Of a stretch of 7,889 bases of DNA, positions 1 to 7,108 are shown piece by piece. The number at the start of each line of letters is the position of its first letter. Positions within the stretch are counted from its first letter, which is position 1. Both the position numbers and the translations under genes were made by a program. The notes under the pieces are model-generated. The model had not been told where the DNA came from and did not search any database. It saw only the letters and a program-made list of their open reading frames with translations. Origin of the DNA: Actinomycetes bacterium (GTDB taxonomy: Bacteria > Actinomycetota > Acidimicrobiia > Acidimicrobiales > JAJYPT01); contig JAJYPT010000077.1 in assembly GCA_021795135.1 (NCBI GenBank), positions 1-7,889 on the forward strand, read 5' to 3'.

Positions 1-1094
1 TTAGCTTGATGAACAGTCATGCTTCCATGTAATAAAACTGTATTAATAATAGGGTGAGCCAAAAGGACGAAACCTACTGCAGATGGAATGATCAAAACTA
101 AGATTAGGCGGATACCTTCAGAAAACTTGTATCTAAAACCTTCAAGGTCTTTCTTGTACCATTTAGAGGATAAATCAGGTTGAATTAAATTCATAATAGA
201 AACAGCTACAATTCCAAAGGGTAGTTGAAAAAAAGAGTAGGCATTATTGTAATCAGTTACTTGTCCTTTGATTGCATTTGCTAAAGCAAGAATGATGAAT
301 AACGTAACTTGGTTAGCAGCAACAAAACCAAAAGTCCATCCAGACAGATTTAATATGTTTTTTACTACAGGGTCTTTTAAATTCCAATTCCAATGTAGGT
401 GACGAAATATTTCCCTAAGTGCTGGAAGTTGTAGAATAGCTTGTAAACCTACCCCTGCAGTTGTTCCTAATCCTAAAAATAATAACGGTATTTGGTGATG
501 AGACATGGATTGTAGGGTTAGGGTATGAACAATATGAGGTAAAAGTATAAAAACTCCTATTACTAATAAATTATTTGCAATTGGGGTAAACATTGGCAAT
601 ATGAATTTTCTTCTAACAGCCAATAAAGATGAAGTTATGCTGATAATGCCATAAAAAGCTAATTCAGGAGCAAATAACCGAAGAAGTTCAGTAGCTACAA
701 TTTCTTGAGAATGTTTAGATGCTCCTGTATTTGCAAGTGCATATAGGTGAATAATATCGGGAGCAATTACTACAGTTATTCCCGTGATTACTATCAATAT
801 TACGATAAATATAGTAACTATTGCAGAGATGCCATCCCAGGCTTCTTTTTCTGCTTTAGTATTGAGAAGTTCTACAAATACTGGAATTAGGGTTGCAGCA
901 ATAACACCTCCTAAAATAAGGTCATAAACCATATTTGGGGTGTTGTTGGCTAGATTATAAGAATCGGTAAGGCGAGTAGAACCTAAAGCAAAAACCAGAG
1001 CTGCTAGACGACCAAAGCCTGTGATTCTTGATAAAAGAGTACCCAAACCCATCCAAAGAGTAGTTTTGGATAAGCTACTTTTTTCTTCAGTCAT
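1..1094 (-). CDS. murJ: Lipid II flippase MurJ/MviN family, C-terminus cut by window edge
   Basis: Membrane flippase of the MurJ (MviN) family in the MOP superfamily, which moves the peptidoglycan precursor lipid II across the cytoplasmic membrane. I translated it by hand from the ATG at 1094; the frame stays open for 364 codons to the left edge with no stop, so the stop and C-terminal third are missing. The N-terminus shows the family signature: LLSRITGFGR at residues 20-29, D44 and the NTPNMVYDLILGG stretch at 51-63. R23, R29 and D44 line up with E. coli R18, R24 and D39. E. coli R52 aligns with Y57, as I recall is usual in actinobacterial members. Many hydrophobic helices follow. The gene begins 9 bp after the DUF6049 stop with no clear Shine-Dalgarno sequence, so translation may be coupled. 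Some actinobacterial homologues carry a C-terminal pseudokinase-type extension; that cannot be judged here. Confidence 0.92.
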   Translation of the reverse strand, partial: MTEEKSSLSKTTLWMGLGTLLSRITGFGRLAALVFALGSTRLTDSYNLANNTPNMVYDLILGGVIAATLIPVFVELLNTKAEKEAWDGISAIVTIFIVILIVITGITVVIAPDIIHLYALANTGASKHSQEIVATELLRLFAPELAFYGIISITSSLLAVRRKFILPMFTPIANNLLVIGVFILLPHIVHTLTLQSMSHHQIPLLFLGLGTTAGVGLQAILQLPALREIFRHLHWNWNLKDPVVKNILNLSGWTFGFVAANQVTLFIILALANAIKGQVTDYNNAYSFFQLPFGIVAVSIMNLIQPDLSSKWYKKDLEGFRYKFSEGIRLILVLIIPSAVGFVLLAHPIINTVLLHGSMTVHQA

Positions 1095-1103
1095 TATTTA
1101 TTT

Positions 1104-3119
1104 TTATAGTTCTTTCTGGGAAGTATTTGAAGTATTTAAAAGCAGTCTTTTGTTGCGGCCTTTTTTTCCTTTGAACAAGTCTTTTATCCACCACACGACT
1201 AAAAATCCACCTGCTCCAATAGTTAATAAAATCCCTTCTATAGAAGTAGCTGTGGAGTGGATAATAAATTCACCCTTATCAATTGTGAGATTTTTATCTG
1301 CTGATGTAAGTAAAACTTTTACGGGGAAAGACCCTGGAGTACGAGCTTTTACAGAAAAAATAACCGTAGTGTTTTGATGCTTTAGATCTAAAAATCTGCT
1401 GGAACCATTTGGAAATAGAAGTTTGTTTGATTTTAGACGTAACAAGACTTTGATAGGAAAATTTAAATTGGAAGAAACAGTAATTGGAATTCTGCCATTT
1501 TTTGAAGTTAAAGTAATTAGCTTATTATTGGTTAATTTAATAGAAGATATCTGATTTTTAATAGTTCTTTGAAAAAGACCAATTAAAGAAAGCCTTGCTT
1601 GGTAACTAAGACCAATTTTTTCTACATTAGCTAATAGTTCTTGTAGGTAAATATTATTAGATTGAGGAGTAGATATGTCATTAAAGCTCTTCAGTTCTTG
1701 GGTTGCTTTTTTTATTTTTTTGGTAGGTAAAGTACCTTTATGATAACGGGAATTGATTTTTGTAACTAAGGGTTTATTAAAATTATTTGTTGCTAAAGGA
1801 ACTGTGTGAAAAAAAGTTTTGAGACTAACGGTATTGATAATGGGGCTTTTGGCTAAAGAGGGTAGTACTACATTCAAAAAAGAAGTGCTTGGATTCCATT
1901 TGGAAGGAGTTGAAACTACCGTTCCTCTCAAAACACTAGGATCGTCAAAATATATCTCAGCTAAATCAGCTAAAAACTGATGAGCTCGCAGTACTTGACC
2001 AGGAGAATTTTGAAAATGTTGAGATAATCCTGAATCAGATATAGTAGATATCATATCTGGGCTATGGGGACCAAGGCTCAATTTGAAAGGATTAGCTAAA
2101 GTTACATTTGATTTATTCGGAAACGGAGTTAAGCTATTCCTTTTTATTACTAAATATTTAAATCCTAATCTTTTTAATTCTATTAGTGATTTTTGATTGG
2201 CAGGGTGAGTTAAATTCCAAATTGACGGAGTTGGACTTATCCCTAAAGTTGAATGAATTACATAAGAACCCAAACTTATTTGTTTGCCGATATCTGGTCC
2301 TAATTTAGAATTTTCTAGATTTTGTTCATTTATAGGAACATAAGATTGAGAAAGAATGGGATCTATTTGTGAATCTTTTTTAAGTAGCCTTAAAACTGTT
2401 TTTCCACTGTTTCCACTATTGGACAAAGCTTGAAGAGTTTGAGGTACGGGAGCTAAATTGACTGGAACGGTAGGATTGTTTGCTAATAATAAAGACTCAG
2501 AAGTAAGGTTTCTAATCGAAGTGGCGGCTATAGAGCCTTTAACTACCTTAGAAGATTGAGGTAGTATCCAGGAAAAGTCAAGTTTAGGATTAATCTTTGA
2601 ATTACCTACATAAATCAAGTGAGTTGTAAGTTGGGAGATCCTTTTCCCAGAAGAAGAATTTCCTAAATCTATTATGACCGGATAAACTCCTGGACCACCA
2701 TAATTATTCAAATTTAGACTGTTTTCTACAGAAGTAGCAATCCCCAAGGGGATAGAAATTGTATAAATATTAGTCTTATTAGGTTTTAGATTGGCAACAA
2801 TATGAGACCACACCCAAATGGGATCTCCGGGAACTTTATTATTGATAGTGGCAGCAAAAGCAGATCTGTTTTCTAATTTAGGGTAAACAAAAGCGTCCAA
2901 GGATAATGATTTGGGGTTAACTAAGTTAGAGATTTTTACTTGCAAAGTAAAACTAGGTTGAGTGGTAACCCAAGAAGTTTGTCCTATTAAGCTAAGAGAG
3001 TCTGAATTTTTTTGATTTTTGATGTTTTTTGAAGCATTTAAAGGATTGCTTAGAATCATTATGATTAATAAAAAAGTGATAAGTATAAAAAATAAATTTT
3101 GCTTTAAGTTTCTTTGCAT
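1104..3119 (-). CDS. DUF6049-type membrane-anchored extracytoplasmic protein of unknown function
   Basis: A 671-residue protein of unknown biochemical role. Residues 9-23 form a hydrophobic signal or anchor helix after a basic N-terminus. Residues about 627-645 form a C-terminal membrane helix followed by a basic tail (KDLFKGKKGRNKR). The roughly 600 residues between should lie outside the cytoplasm. Three parts are visible: an N-terminal beta-rich segment (about 40-170, with GPGVYPVIIDL at 142-152), a central alpha/beta segment (about 180-400, with VPVNLAP and SYVPINEQ motifs), and a C-terminal Ig-like beta-sandwich (about 531-625). This layout, and the position directly upstream of murJ, match the actinobacterial DUF6049 family (Rv3909 in M. 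tuberculosis), recalled from memory. It starts 5 bp after the acetyltransferase stop, so it is probably translationally coupled. The DNA is more AT-rich than its neighbours (one sampled stretch near 2101 is about 25% GC). Linkage to murJ suggests an envelope role; this is inference. Confidence 0.8.
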   Translation of the reverse strand: MQRNLKQNLFFILITFLLIIMILSNPLNASKNIKNQKNSDSLSLIGQTSWVTTQPSFTLQVKISNLVNPKSLSLDAFVYPKLENRSAFAATINNKVPGDPIWVWSHIVANLKPNKTNIYTISIPLGIATSVENSLNLNNYGGPGVYPVIIDLGNSSSGKRISQLTTHLIYVGNSKINPKLDFSWILPQSSKVVKGSIAATSIRNLTSESLLLANNPTVPVNLAPVPQTLQALSNSGNSGKTVLRLLKKDSQIDPILSQSYVPINEQNLENSKLGPDIGKQISLGSYVIHSTLGISPTPSIWNLTHPANQKSLIELKRLGFKYLVIKRNSLTPFPNKSNVTLANPFKLSLGPHSPDMISTISDSGLSQHFQNSPGQVLRAHQFLADLAEIYFDDPSVLRGTVVSTPSKWNPSTSFLNVVLPSLAKSPIINTVSLKTFFHTVPLATNNFNKPLVTKINSRYHKGTLPTKKIKKATQELKSFNDISTPQSNNIYLQELLANVEKIGLSYQARLSLIGLFQRTIKNQISSIKLTNNKLITLTSKNGRIPITVSSNLNFPIKVLLRLKSNKLLFPNGSSRFLDLKHQNTTVIFSVKARTPGSFPVKVLLTSADKNLTIDKGEFIIHSTATSIEGILLTIGAGGFLVVWWIKDLFKGKKGRNKRLLLNTSNTSQKEL

Positions 3120-3124
3120 GAGAA

Positions 3125-3880
3125 TTAATTAATCTTAGTACTAAGAACGTGCATTTCTGTAGGTTGAAGGGCAAAGCCTAAGTTGTGATAAAGACAAAGA
3201 GCTTTAAAATTATTTACTTCAGTGTTTACTGTTATTTTTGTGGCTCCTCTTTTTTTTAACCACCATAATCCATCTAATACTAGGGATTTACCAATGCCTA
3301 GATGCTGATAGGTTGGATTTACTGCCAAGCGTTGCAAAAACCCCTTATCTTCACTTTGCCCAGTAATAGCGTAACCTAAGATAATATCTTCTGACTCTAT
3401 TGGGGTTGCTATTTCAAATCTTGTATAAGAAGTTGCATGAATTGCTTCTGCCAAAGTTTTATTAGTCAATCTCCAAAATTGAGGAAAAGAAGCTGAGTCA
3501 ACTTCTAATACTTTAGATCTATCTTTTCTTGTAGCCCTTCTTAGATTATAAGTTGATGATTTTTTCCAATAGGGTAGGCTTTCAAGGTCACGTGATAATA
3601 CTGCTAATTTTTTTTCTATCTGAAAACCGCAATCTATGAAAGCTTTACTTTGGTGGGGTAAAAGGGCTGAAGTGAATACTTTGGTAAAACCTTGTTGGCT
3701 TAATTGATTTAGACAACGAGTAATAGATTCAGCTGAGGGGGAAACATCAGGATTGGGAGATAAAAGAGCTTTAGTTTCTTCATTGTGCCAAAGCGAAATC
3801 ATGAGTGATTTTGAACAAGGTTTTATAAAATAGGTATGAAGGTTGATGTGATTAATAATTTTTCTAACAGACATCGCCAT
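3125..3880 (-). CDS. GNAT family N-acetyltransferase with an N-terminal half-GNAT segment
   Basis: A 251-residue protein. The C-terminal domain (about 111-251) is a full Gcn5-related acetyltransferase fold that would transfer acetyl from acetyl-CoA to an unknown amine. Motif A with the CoA pyrophosphate loop is FLQRLAVNPTYQHLGIGKSL at 181-200, with the Q/R-x-x-G-x-G pattern at Q192-G197. Motif B, NNFKALCLYHNLGF, is at 223-236. The first 100 residues contain a second, shorter segment (QGFTKVFTSALLPHQ to LSRDL, about 63-99) that looks like the tail half of another GNAT unit and lacks a CoA loop, so it may be a degenerate repeat. The gene leads the operon with the DUF6049 protein and murJ, in the slot where M. 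tuberculosis has a Nudix gene. Two ATGs at codons 1 and 3 compete, and neither has a Shine-Dalgarno sequence. M27 is a third possible start. The substrate cannot be named; ribosomal-protein acetylation (RimI-like) is one possibility. Confidence 0.85.
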   Translation of the reverse strand: MAMSVRKIINHINLHTYFIKPCSKSLMISLWHNEETKALLSPNPDVSPSAESITRCLNQLSQQGFTKVFTSALLPHQSKAFIDCGFQIEKKLAVLSRDLESLPYWKKSSTYNLRRATRKDRSKVLEVDSASFPQFWRLTNKTLAEAIHATSYTRFEIATPIESEDIILGYAITGQSEDKGFLQRLAVNPTYQHLGIGKSLVLDGLWWLKKRGATKITVNTEVNNFKALCLYHNLGFALQPTEMHVLSTKIN

Positions 3881-3924
3881 TATTTTTTTTGTAGATAAAT
3901 TTTAATATAAAGGAAAATTTTTTA
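3881..3924. promoter_or_regulatory. Short divergent intergenic region between the acetyltransferase operon and cca
   Basis: Only 44 AT-rich bases separate the two divergent genes, so promoters for both must lie here or reach into the flanking coding sequence. On the minus strand, TATCTA about 11 bases before the ATG could be a -10 box giving an almost leaderless mRNA, which would fit the lack of a Shine-Dalgarno sequence for the acetyltransferase. I see no convincing -35 box. On the plus strand, TATAAA at 3906-3911 overlaps the ribosome binding site, so the real cca promoter probably lies further left inside the acetyltransferase gene. The assignment is weak; only the divergent arrangement is certain. 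Confidence 0.35.
3910..3914 (+). promoter_or_regulatory. Ribosome binding site of the CCA enzyme gene
   Basis: AAGGA lies 10 bases before the GTG at 3925. No other start codon occurs in frame between it and 3895, so it supports GTG as the true start. Confidence 0.7.
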
Positions 3925-5304
3925 GTGATTCCAGATAGATTTCGCTTTTTAGTAGAAGAGACAAGAGACATATCAGACCTTTTTTCTAAAAATGGTAAGA
4001 CATTATTTTTAGTAGGGGGTGCGGTAAGAGACGCTATTTTAAAGCCTTCCTTTTCAAAAGTAAAAAAAGATCTAGATTTTACAACCGATGCTAGTCCAGA
4101 TGAGATTGAAACGATACTTAGAACCGTTACTAAGACCATATGGACTCAAGGAAAACGATTTGGAACTATAGGTTGTTTGTATAAAGGTCGCAACTATGAG
4201 ATCACAACTCATCGAGCAGAAGCTTACTCTTATGAATCAAGAAATCCTGATGTGGTTTTTTCTCAAACGATAAAAAGCGATCTTTCTCGACGCGATTTTA
4301 CAATAAATGCTATGGCTTTAAAGCTACCTGAATTAGAATTAATTGATCCCTTCGATGGCATAACAGACTTATCTAATAAAGTTCTTAGAACTCCTTTGAG
4401 TGCAGAAGAATCATTTTCAGATGATCCACTAAGAATGCTCAGGGCCGCTCGTTTTATAGCTGCTTATGATCTAGAACCCACCCTAGAGGTGGTTGAAGCA
4501 GCTACAAAACTAGCTCGAAGGATGAAGATAGTATCTCCCGAAAGAATTAGGACCGAATTAGATCAGCTGTTAGTACTTGATAGTCCTTCTAAAGGATTGT
4601 GGTTTTTAGTCAACACAAAAGTTTCTGATTATTTTATTCCAGAATTATCTGCACTTGCTCTTCAACAAGACCCCATTCATAAACACAAAGATGTTCTAGC
4701 TCATTCTATAGCTGTTGTAGAAAAAGCTTCTCCAAGACGTAGGTTGCGCCTTGCAGCCCTTTTCCATGATATTGGTAAACCAAAAACCCGCTCAATTGGT
4801 CCTGAAGGAGTTTCTTTTCATCATCATGAAGTAGTGGGAGCTCGTATGACAAAAGAAAGAATGAAAGCTTTATCTTATTCAAACGAAGACATTGAAATAG
4901 TTTCTGAGTTAGTAAGGATGCACTTGCGTTTTCATACCTATCAAATGGGTTGGACAGATAGAGCAGTACGACGTTATGTGCGAGATGCGGGTGATTTATT
5001 GGAAGACTTAAATGAATTAACTCGCTGTGACTCTACTACAAGAAACAAAACCAAAGCAGCAGCTCTTGCTCGACGTATGGATGAATTAGAGACAAGAATT
5101 GCCGAATTAGAGGAAAAAGAAGAATTAAATGCAATAAGACCAGAGCTAAACGGTAGTCAGATAATGGAAATATTGAATTTATCTCCAGGACCTGATGTAG
5201 GTAAAGCTTTGGCCTTTTTGCTCAATTTAAGACTTGATGAAGGAATTTTAGGTTATGAAGTAGTTCGTCAACGTCTTATAGATTGGTGGAAATTACAAAG
5301 ATAA
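3925..5304 (+). CDS. cca: CCA tRNA nucleotidyltransferase (class II, with HD domain)
   Basis: A 459-residue enzyme that adds or repairs the 3'-terminal CCA of tRNAs using CTP and ATP, in the cytoplasm; actinobacterial orthologues are often labelled pcnA. The nucleotidyltransferase head shows LVGGAVRD (29-36), the metal-binding pair D49 and D51 in KKDLDF, and SRRDFTINAM (121-130). The neck shows DDPLRMLRAARF (166-177) and PERIRTEL (205-212). An HD phosphohydrolase-type domain follows, with H260, the H281-D282 pair in LFHDIGKP and HHH at 299-301. The tail has a charged, coiled-coil-like helix (about 375-402) and the PELNGSQIM motif (407-414). Length and domain order match the actinobacterial HD-containing subtype. 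It starts with GTG behind a good Shine-Dalgarno sequence. Its 3' end overlaps the convergent ino1 by 12 bp. Whether it adds the full CCA or only part cannot be read from sequence alone, but the genome segment suggests a single bacterial CCA enzyme. Confidence 0.97.
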   Translation: MIPDRFRFLVEETRDISDLFSKNGKTLFLVGGAVRDAILKPSFSKVKKDLDFTTDASPDEIETILRTVTKTIWTQGKRFGTIGCLYKGRNYEITTHRAEAYSYESRNPDVVFSQTIKSDLSRRDFTINAMALKLPELELIDPFDGITDLSNKVLRTPLSAEESFSDDPLRMLRAARFIAAYDLEPTLEVVEAATKLARRMKIVSPERIRTELDQLLVLDSPSKGLWFLVNTKVSDYFIPELSALALQQDPIHKHKDVLAHSIAVVEKASPRRRLRLAALFHDIGKPKTRSIGPEGVSFHHHEVVGARMTKERMKALSYSNEDIEIVSELVRMHLRFHTYQMGWTDRAVRRYVRDAGDLLEDLNELTRCDSTTRNKTKAAALARRMDELETRIAELEEKEELNAIRPELNGSQIMEILNLSPGPDVGKALAFLLNLRLDEGILGYEVVRQRLIDWWKLQR

Positions 5305-6360
5305 AAACTCTTCAACCATTTTACGAGCTTCTTCATCTCGATATTGCTTGGCAGGAGATTTCATAAAATAAGCGGAAGGACCTTCAATAGGACCGCCCAT
5401 ACCCCTGTCTAAAGCTAGTTTTGCACAGCGAATGGCGTCAATTATTACACCAGCTGAATTAGGTGAATCCCATACTTCTAATTTCAGCTCAGCATTTAGA
5501 GGAACGTCTCCAAATCCACGCCCTTCAATACGAATATAAGCCCATTTTCTATCTTCTAACCAACTAACATGGTCAGATGGACCTATATGAACATTCTTAT
5601 CGGTAATACCTCTATCAATTTGACTAGTAACAGATTGAGTTTTAGAGATTTTTTTAGATTCTAAGCGTTCTCTTTCCAACATGTTTTTAAAATCCATATT
5701 GCCGCCAATGTTCAATTGATAAGTTCGATCAATTACTAGACCTCTATCTTCAAAAAGTCTACTTAGCATTCTATGGACTATCGTGGCTCCTACTTGACTT
5801 TTTATGTCATCACCAATAATAGGAACTCCAGCTTTGCGAAATCGTTCTGCCCATTCTGGATCACTTGCTATAAATACTGGGATGGCATTAATAAAAGCTA
5901 CTCCTGCTTCTAGACAAGCTGAAGCATAATATTTTTGAGCCACTTCTGATCCAACAGGTAGATAAGAAACCAATACGTCGGCTTTGATTCGCTTTAGTTC
6001 TTCAGCTACATTTATAGGCTCTGCAGGAGACTCTTGAATAGTTTCTTTATAATACTTACCCAGTCCATCATAAGTAGGGCCTCTTTGAACCGACACTCCG
6101 AGTTCTCCTACTTCGGAGAAACGTATTGTATTGTTTTGGCTAGAGAAAATAGCTTTTCCTAAATCGGCTCCAACTTTAGAAGAATCAACGTCAAAAGCGC
6201 CTACAAATTCAATATCTCCAACATGATAACCTCCTAAATTTGGATGCATCAAACCAGGAATTTCACTAGTTTCACTTACATCTTTATAATAATTTACTCC
6301 TTGTATTAGAGAACTAGAGCAGTTTCCCACTCCTGCTATGGCCACTCGAATTTTACTCAT
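5293..6360 (-). CDS. ino1: Inositol-3-phosphate (myo-inositol-1-phosphate) synthase
   Basis: A 355-residue NAD-dependent cytoplasmic enzyme converting glucose 6-phosphate to 1D-myo-inositol 3-phosphate, the entry point to inositol lipids and, in many Actinobacteria, mycothiol. The Rossmann NAD loop is VAIAGVGNCSSSL (6-18). Other family hallmarks are VGDIEFVGAFDVD (47-59), DVLVSYLPVGSEVAQKYYA (128-146), the highly conserved IIGDDIKSQVGATIVHR (181-197) and LNIGGNMDFKNM (216-227). The length fits the short actinobacterial and archaeal type (about 360 residues) rather than the longer eukaryotic type. It begins 20 bp after the padR-like gene and has its own strong Shine-Dalgarno sequence, so both are probably on one transcript while ino1 is translated independently. 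The same padR-ino1 pair occurs in M. tuberculosis (Rv0047c-Rv0046c), as I recall. Confidence 0.97.
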   Translation of the reverse strand: MSKIRVAIAGVGNCSSSLIQGVNYYKDVSETSEIPGLMHPNLGGYHVGDIEFVGAFDVDSSKVGADLGKAIFSSQNNTIRFSEVGELGVSVQRGPTYDGLGKYYKETIQESPAEPINVAEELKRIKADVLVSYLPVGSEVAQKYYASACLEAGVAFINAIPVFIASDPEWAERFRKAGVPIIGDDIKSQVGATIVHRMLSRLFEDRGLVIDRTYQLNIGGNMDFKNMLERERLESKKISKTQSVTSQIDRGITDKNVHIGPSDHVSWLEDRKWAYIRIEGRGFGDVPLNAELKLEVWDSPNSAGVIIDAIRCAKLALDRGMGGPIEGPSAYFMKSPAKQYRDEEARKMVEEFLSL

Positions 6361-6368
6361 ATTATTTT

Positions 6369-6373
6369 CTCCT
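6369..6373 (-). promoter_or_regulatory. Ribosome binding site of ino1
   Basis: The minus strand reads AGGAG 8 bases before the ino1 ATG, inside the 20-bp gap after the padR stop. It is the best Shine-Dalgarno sequence in the window and fixes the ino1 start at 6360. Confidence 0.85.
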
Positions 6374-6380
6374 AGTTAAA

Positions 6381-7019
6381 TTACTTGTCATGGCTTAATT
6401 CAACTTCTGCTTGATTGGGAGGTAAATTAAGCTGCTCTTTTTGTATTAATTGGTCAATCCAAGATGTCTCATTTAAAGATGTTTTAATGAAGTTATTTAG
6501 TGTTTCTCCAGAATAAGGATTCTCTTTTGATATTTTGTCTAACGAGAATTTGGCTTTGGACACTTTAGAAAGTAATTGTTCTTTTCTTGTCTCTAGTAAT
6601 GACACACGAGCTGTTACATCACAGTATTGAGCAAAAGACCATCTAATATAAAAGCCAATAGCATCTATTTCAGAATCTTGCCCCCCAAATAAATTAGAGA
6701 ACAGTTCCTTTCCTCTAGGAGTTATGGAATAAACTTTTTTAGCTTTTCCTGTAAAAGGAGTAGCATTTTTCCAAGCTTTAAATACCGCAAATTCTCCTCC
6801 TAAAGAACCAGTAGGAGGTATTTGTGTTCGAGGAGATAGATCTCTACCTTCGCTAATTACAGTAACTGCCCCAGCTTTTTCCAGCTTTTTTAAAGCTGGA
6901 TATAAAGACCCATAAGAAACATTCCAAATACATCCAAAAAGCTCATTGAGTCGTTTTTTTACTTCATATCCATGTAAATCATCTTCAAATAAGATGCCCA
7001 AGATCGCAAGTTCAATCAT
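6381..7019 (-). CDS. PadR family transcriptional regulator upstream of ino1
   Basis: A 212-residue PadR-type repressor. The winged helix-turn-helix is at about 1-105: LAILGILFEDDLHGYEVKKR (4-23), then the recognition-helix region VSYGSLYPALKKLEKAGAV (34-52), and the wing strand KKVYSITPRGKELF (94-107). Between the two wing strands sits an extra Pro/Gly-rich stretch of roughly 30 residues (about 57-92, with TGSLGGEF at 70-77). I recall a similar insert in the origin-proximal actinobacterial PadR subgroup (Rv0047c), so it is probably a subfamily trait. Residues about 118-195 form the helical dimerisation domain, rich in Lys, Glu and Ser. The start codon is ATG behind a weak AGAGAGA element 4 bases upstream. 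An inverted repeat lies 11-27 bases before the start, so autoregulation is likely. Adjacent ino1 is the natural target. The effector ligand is unknown. Confidence 0.93.
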   Translation of the reverse strand: MIELAILGILFEDDLHGYEVKKRLNELFGCIWNVSYGSLYPALKKLEKAGAVTVISEGRDLSPRTQIPPTGSLGGEFAVFKAWKNATPFTGKAKKVYSITPRGKELFSNLFGGQDSEIDAIGFYIRWSFAQYCDVTARVSLLETRKEQLLSKVSKAKFSLDKISKENPYSGETLNNFIKTSLNETSWIDQLIQKEQLNLPPNQAEVELSHDK

Positions 7020-7029
7020 AATATCTCTC

Positions 7030-7046
7030 TATATCGCTACGATATA
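7030..7046. promoter_or_regulatory. Candidate PadR operator (inverted repeat)
   Basis: TATATCG and CGATATA form a perfect 7-bp inverted repeat around a 3-base spacer (CTA). It sits 11-27 bases upstream of the padR ATG and over a possible -10 box. PadR-family dimers bind AT-rich dyads of this size close to their own promoters, so this is the best candidate for an autoregulatory site. The overlapping GATATATC at 7041-7048 is itself a palindrome and could extend the site. Function is inferred from position and symmetry. Confidence 0.55.
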
Positions 7047-7108
7047 TCAACCTATCATATAAATGCAAACTAGGTATCCAGTTTTTCTATTCGCCTCATA
7101 GTTCGCAT

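Noticed and set aside
1184..1192. DnaA-box-like TTATCCACC
   Set aside because: It is a single 8/9 match inside the DUF6049 coding sequence, where it encodes part of a Trp-Trp-Ile membrane helix; there is no cluster and no AT-rich unwinding region, so it does not mark an origin.
1021..1377. Plus-strand open frame of 118 codons
   Set aside because: It lies antisense across the murJ start and the DUF6049 3' end, both strongly supported, has no ribosome site and gives a composition typical of a shadow frame.
2992..3174. Minus-strand 60-codon open frame across the acetyltransferase/DUF6049 junction
   Set aside because: It overlaps both coding frames out of phase and encodes a Lys/Phe-rich sequence without motifs; the AT-rich signal-peptide region explains the open frame.
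3864..4139. Minus-strand 91-codon open frame opposite the CCA enzyme start
   Set aside because: It is fully antisense to conserved nucleotidyltransferase motifs and shows no recognisable domain.
6885..6891. dnaX-like slippery heptamer A AAA AAG in phase in padR, next to a CCAGCTTT/AAAGCTGG palindrome and a tandem CCAGCTTTTT repeat (6871-6890)
   Set aside because: A shift to -1 would stop about 10 codons later, inside the DNA-binding domain. The palindrome overlaps the slip site rather than following it at the right distance. Lys-Lys-Leu codons in an AT-rich genome make such runs common.
7090..7106. Direct repeat TTCGC (7090-7094 and 7102-7106), spaced 12 bp
   Set aside because: Five bases is too short to distinguish from chance, and no third copy is seen in the control region.
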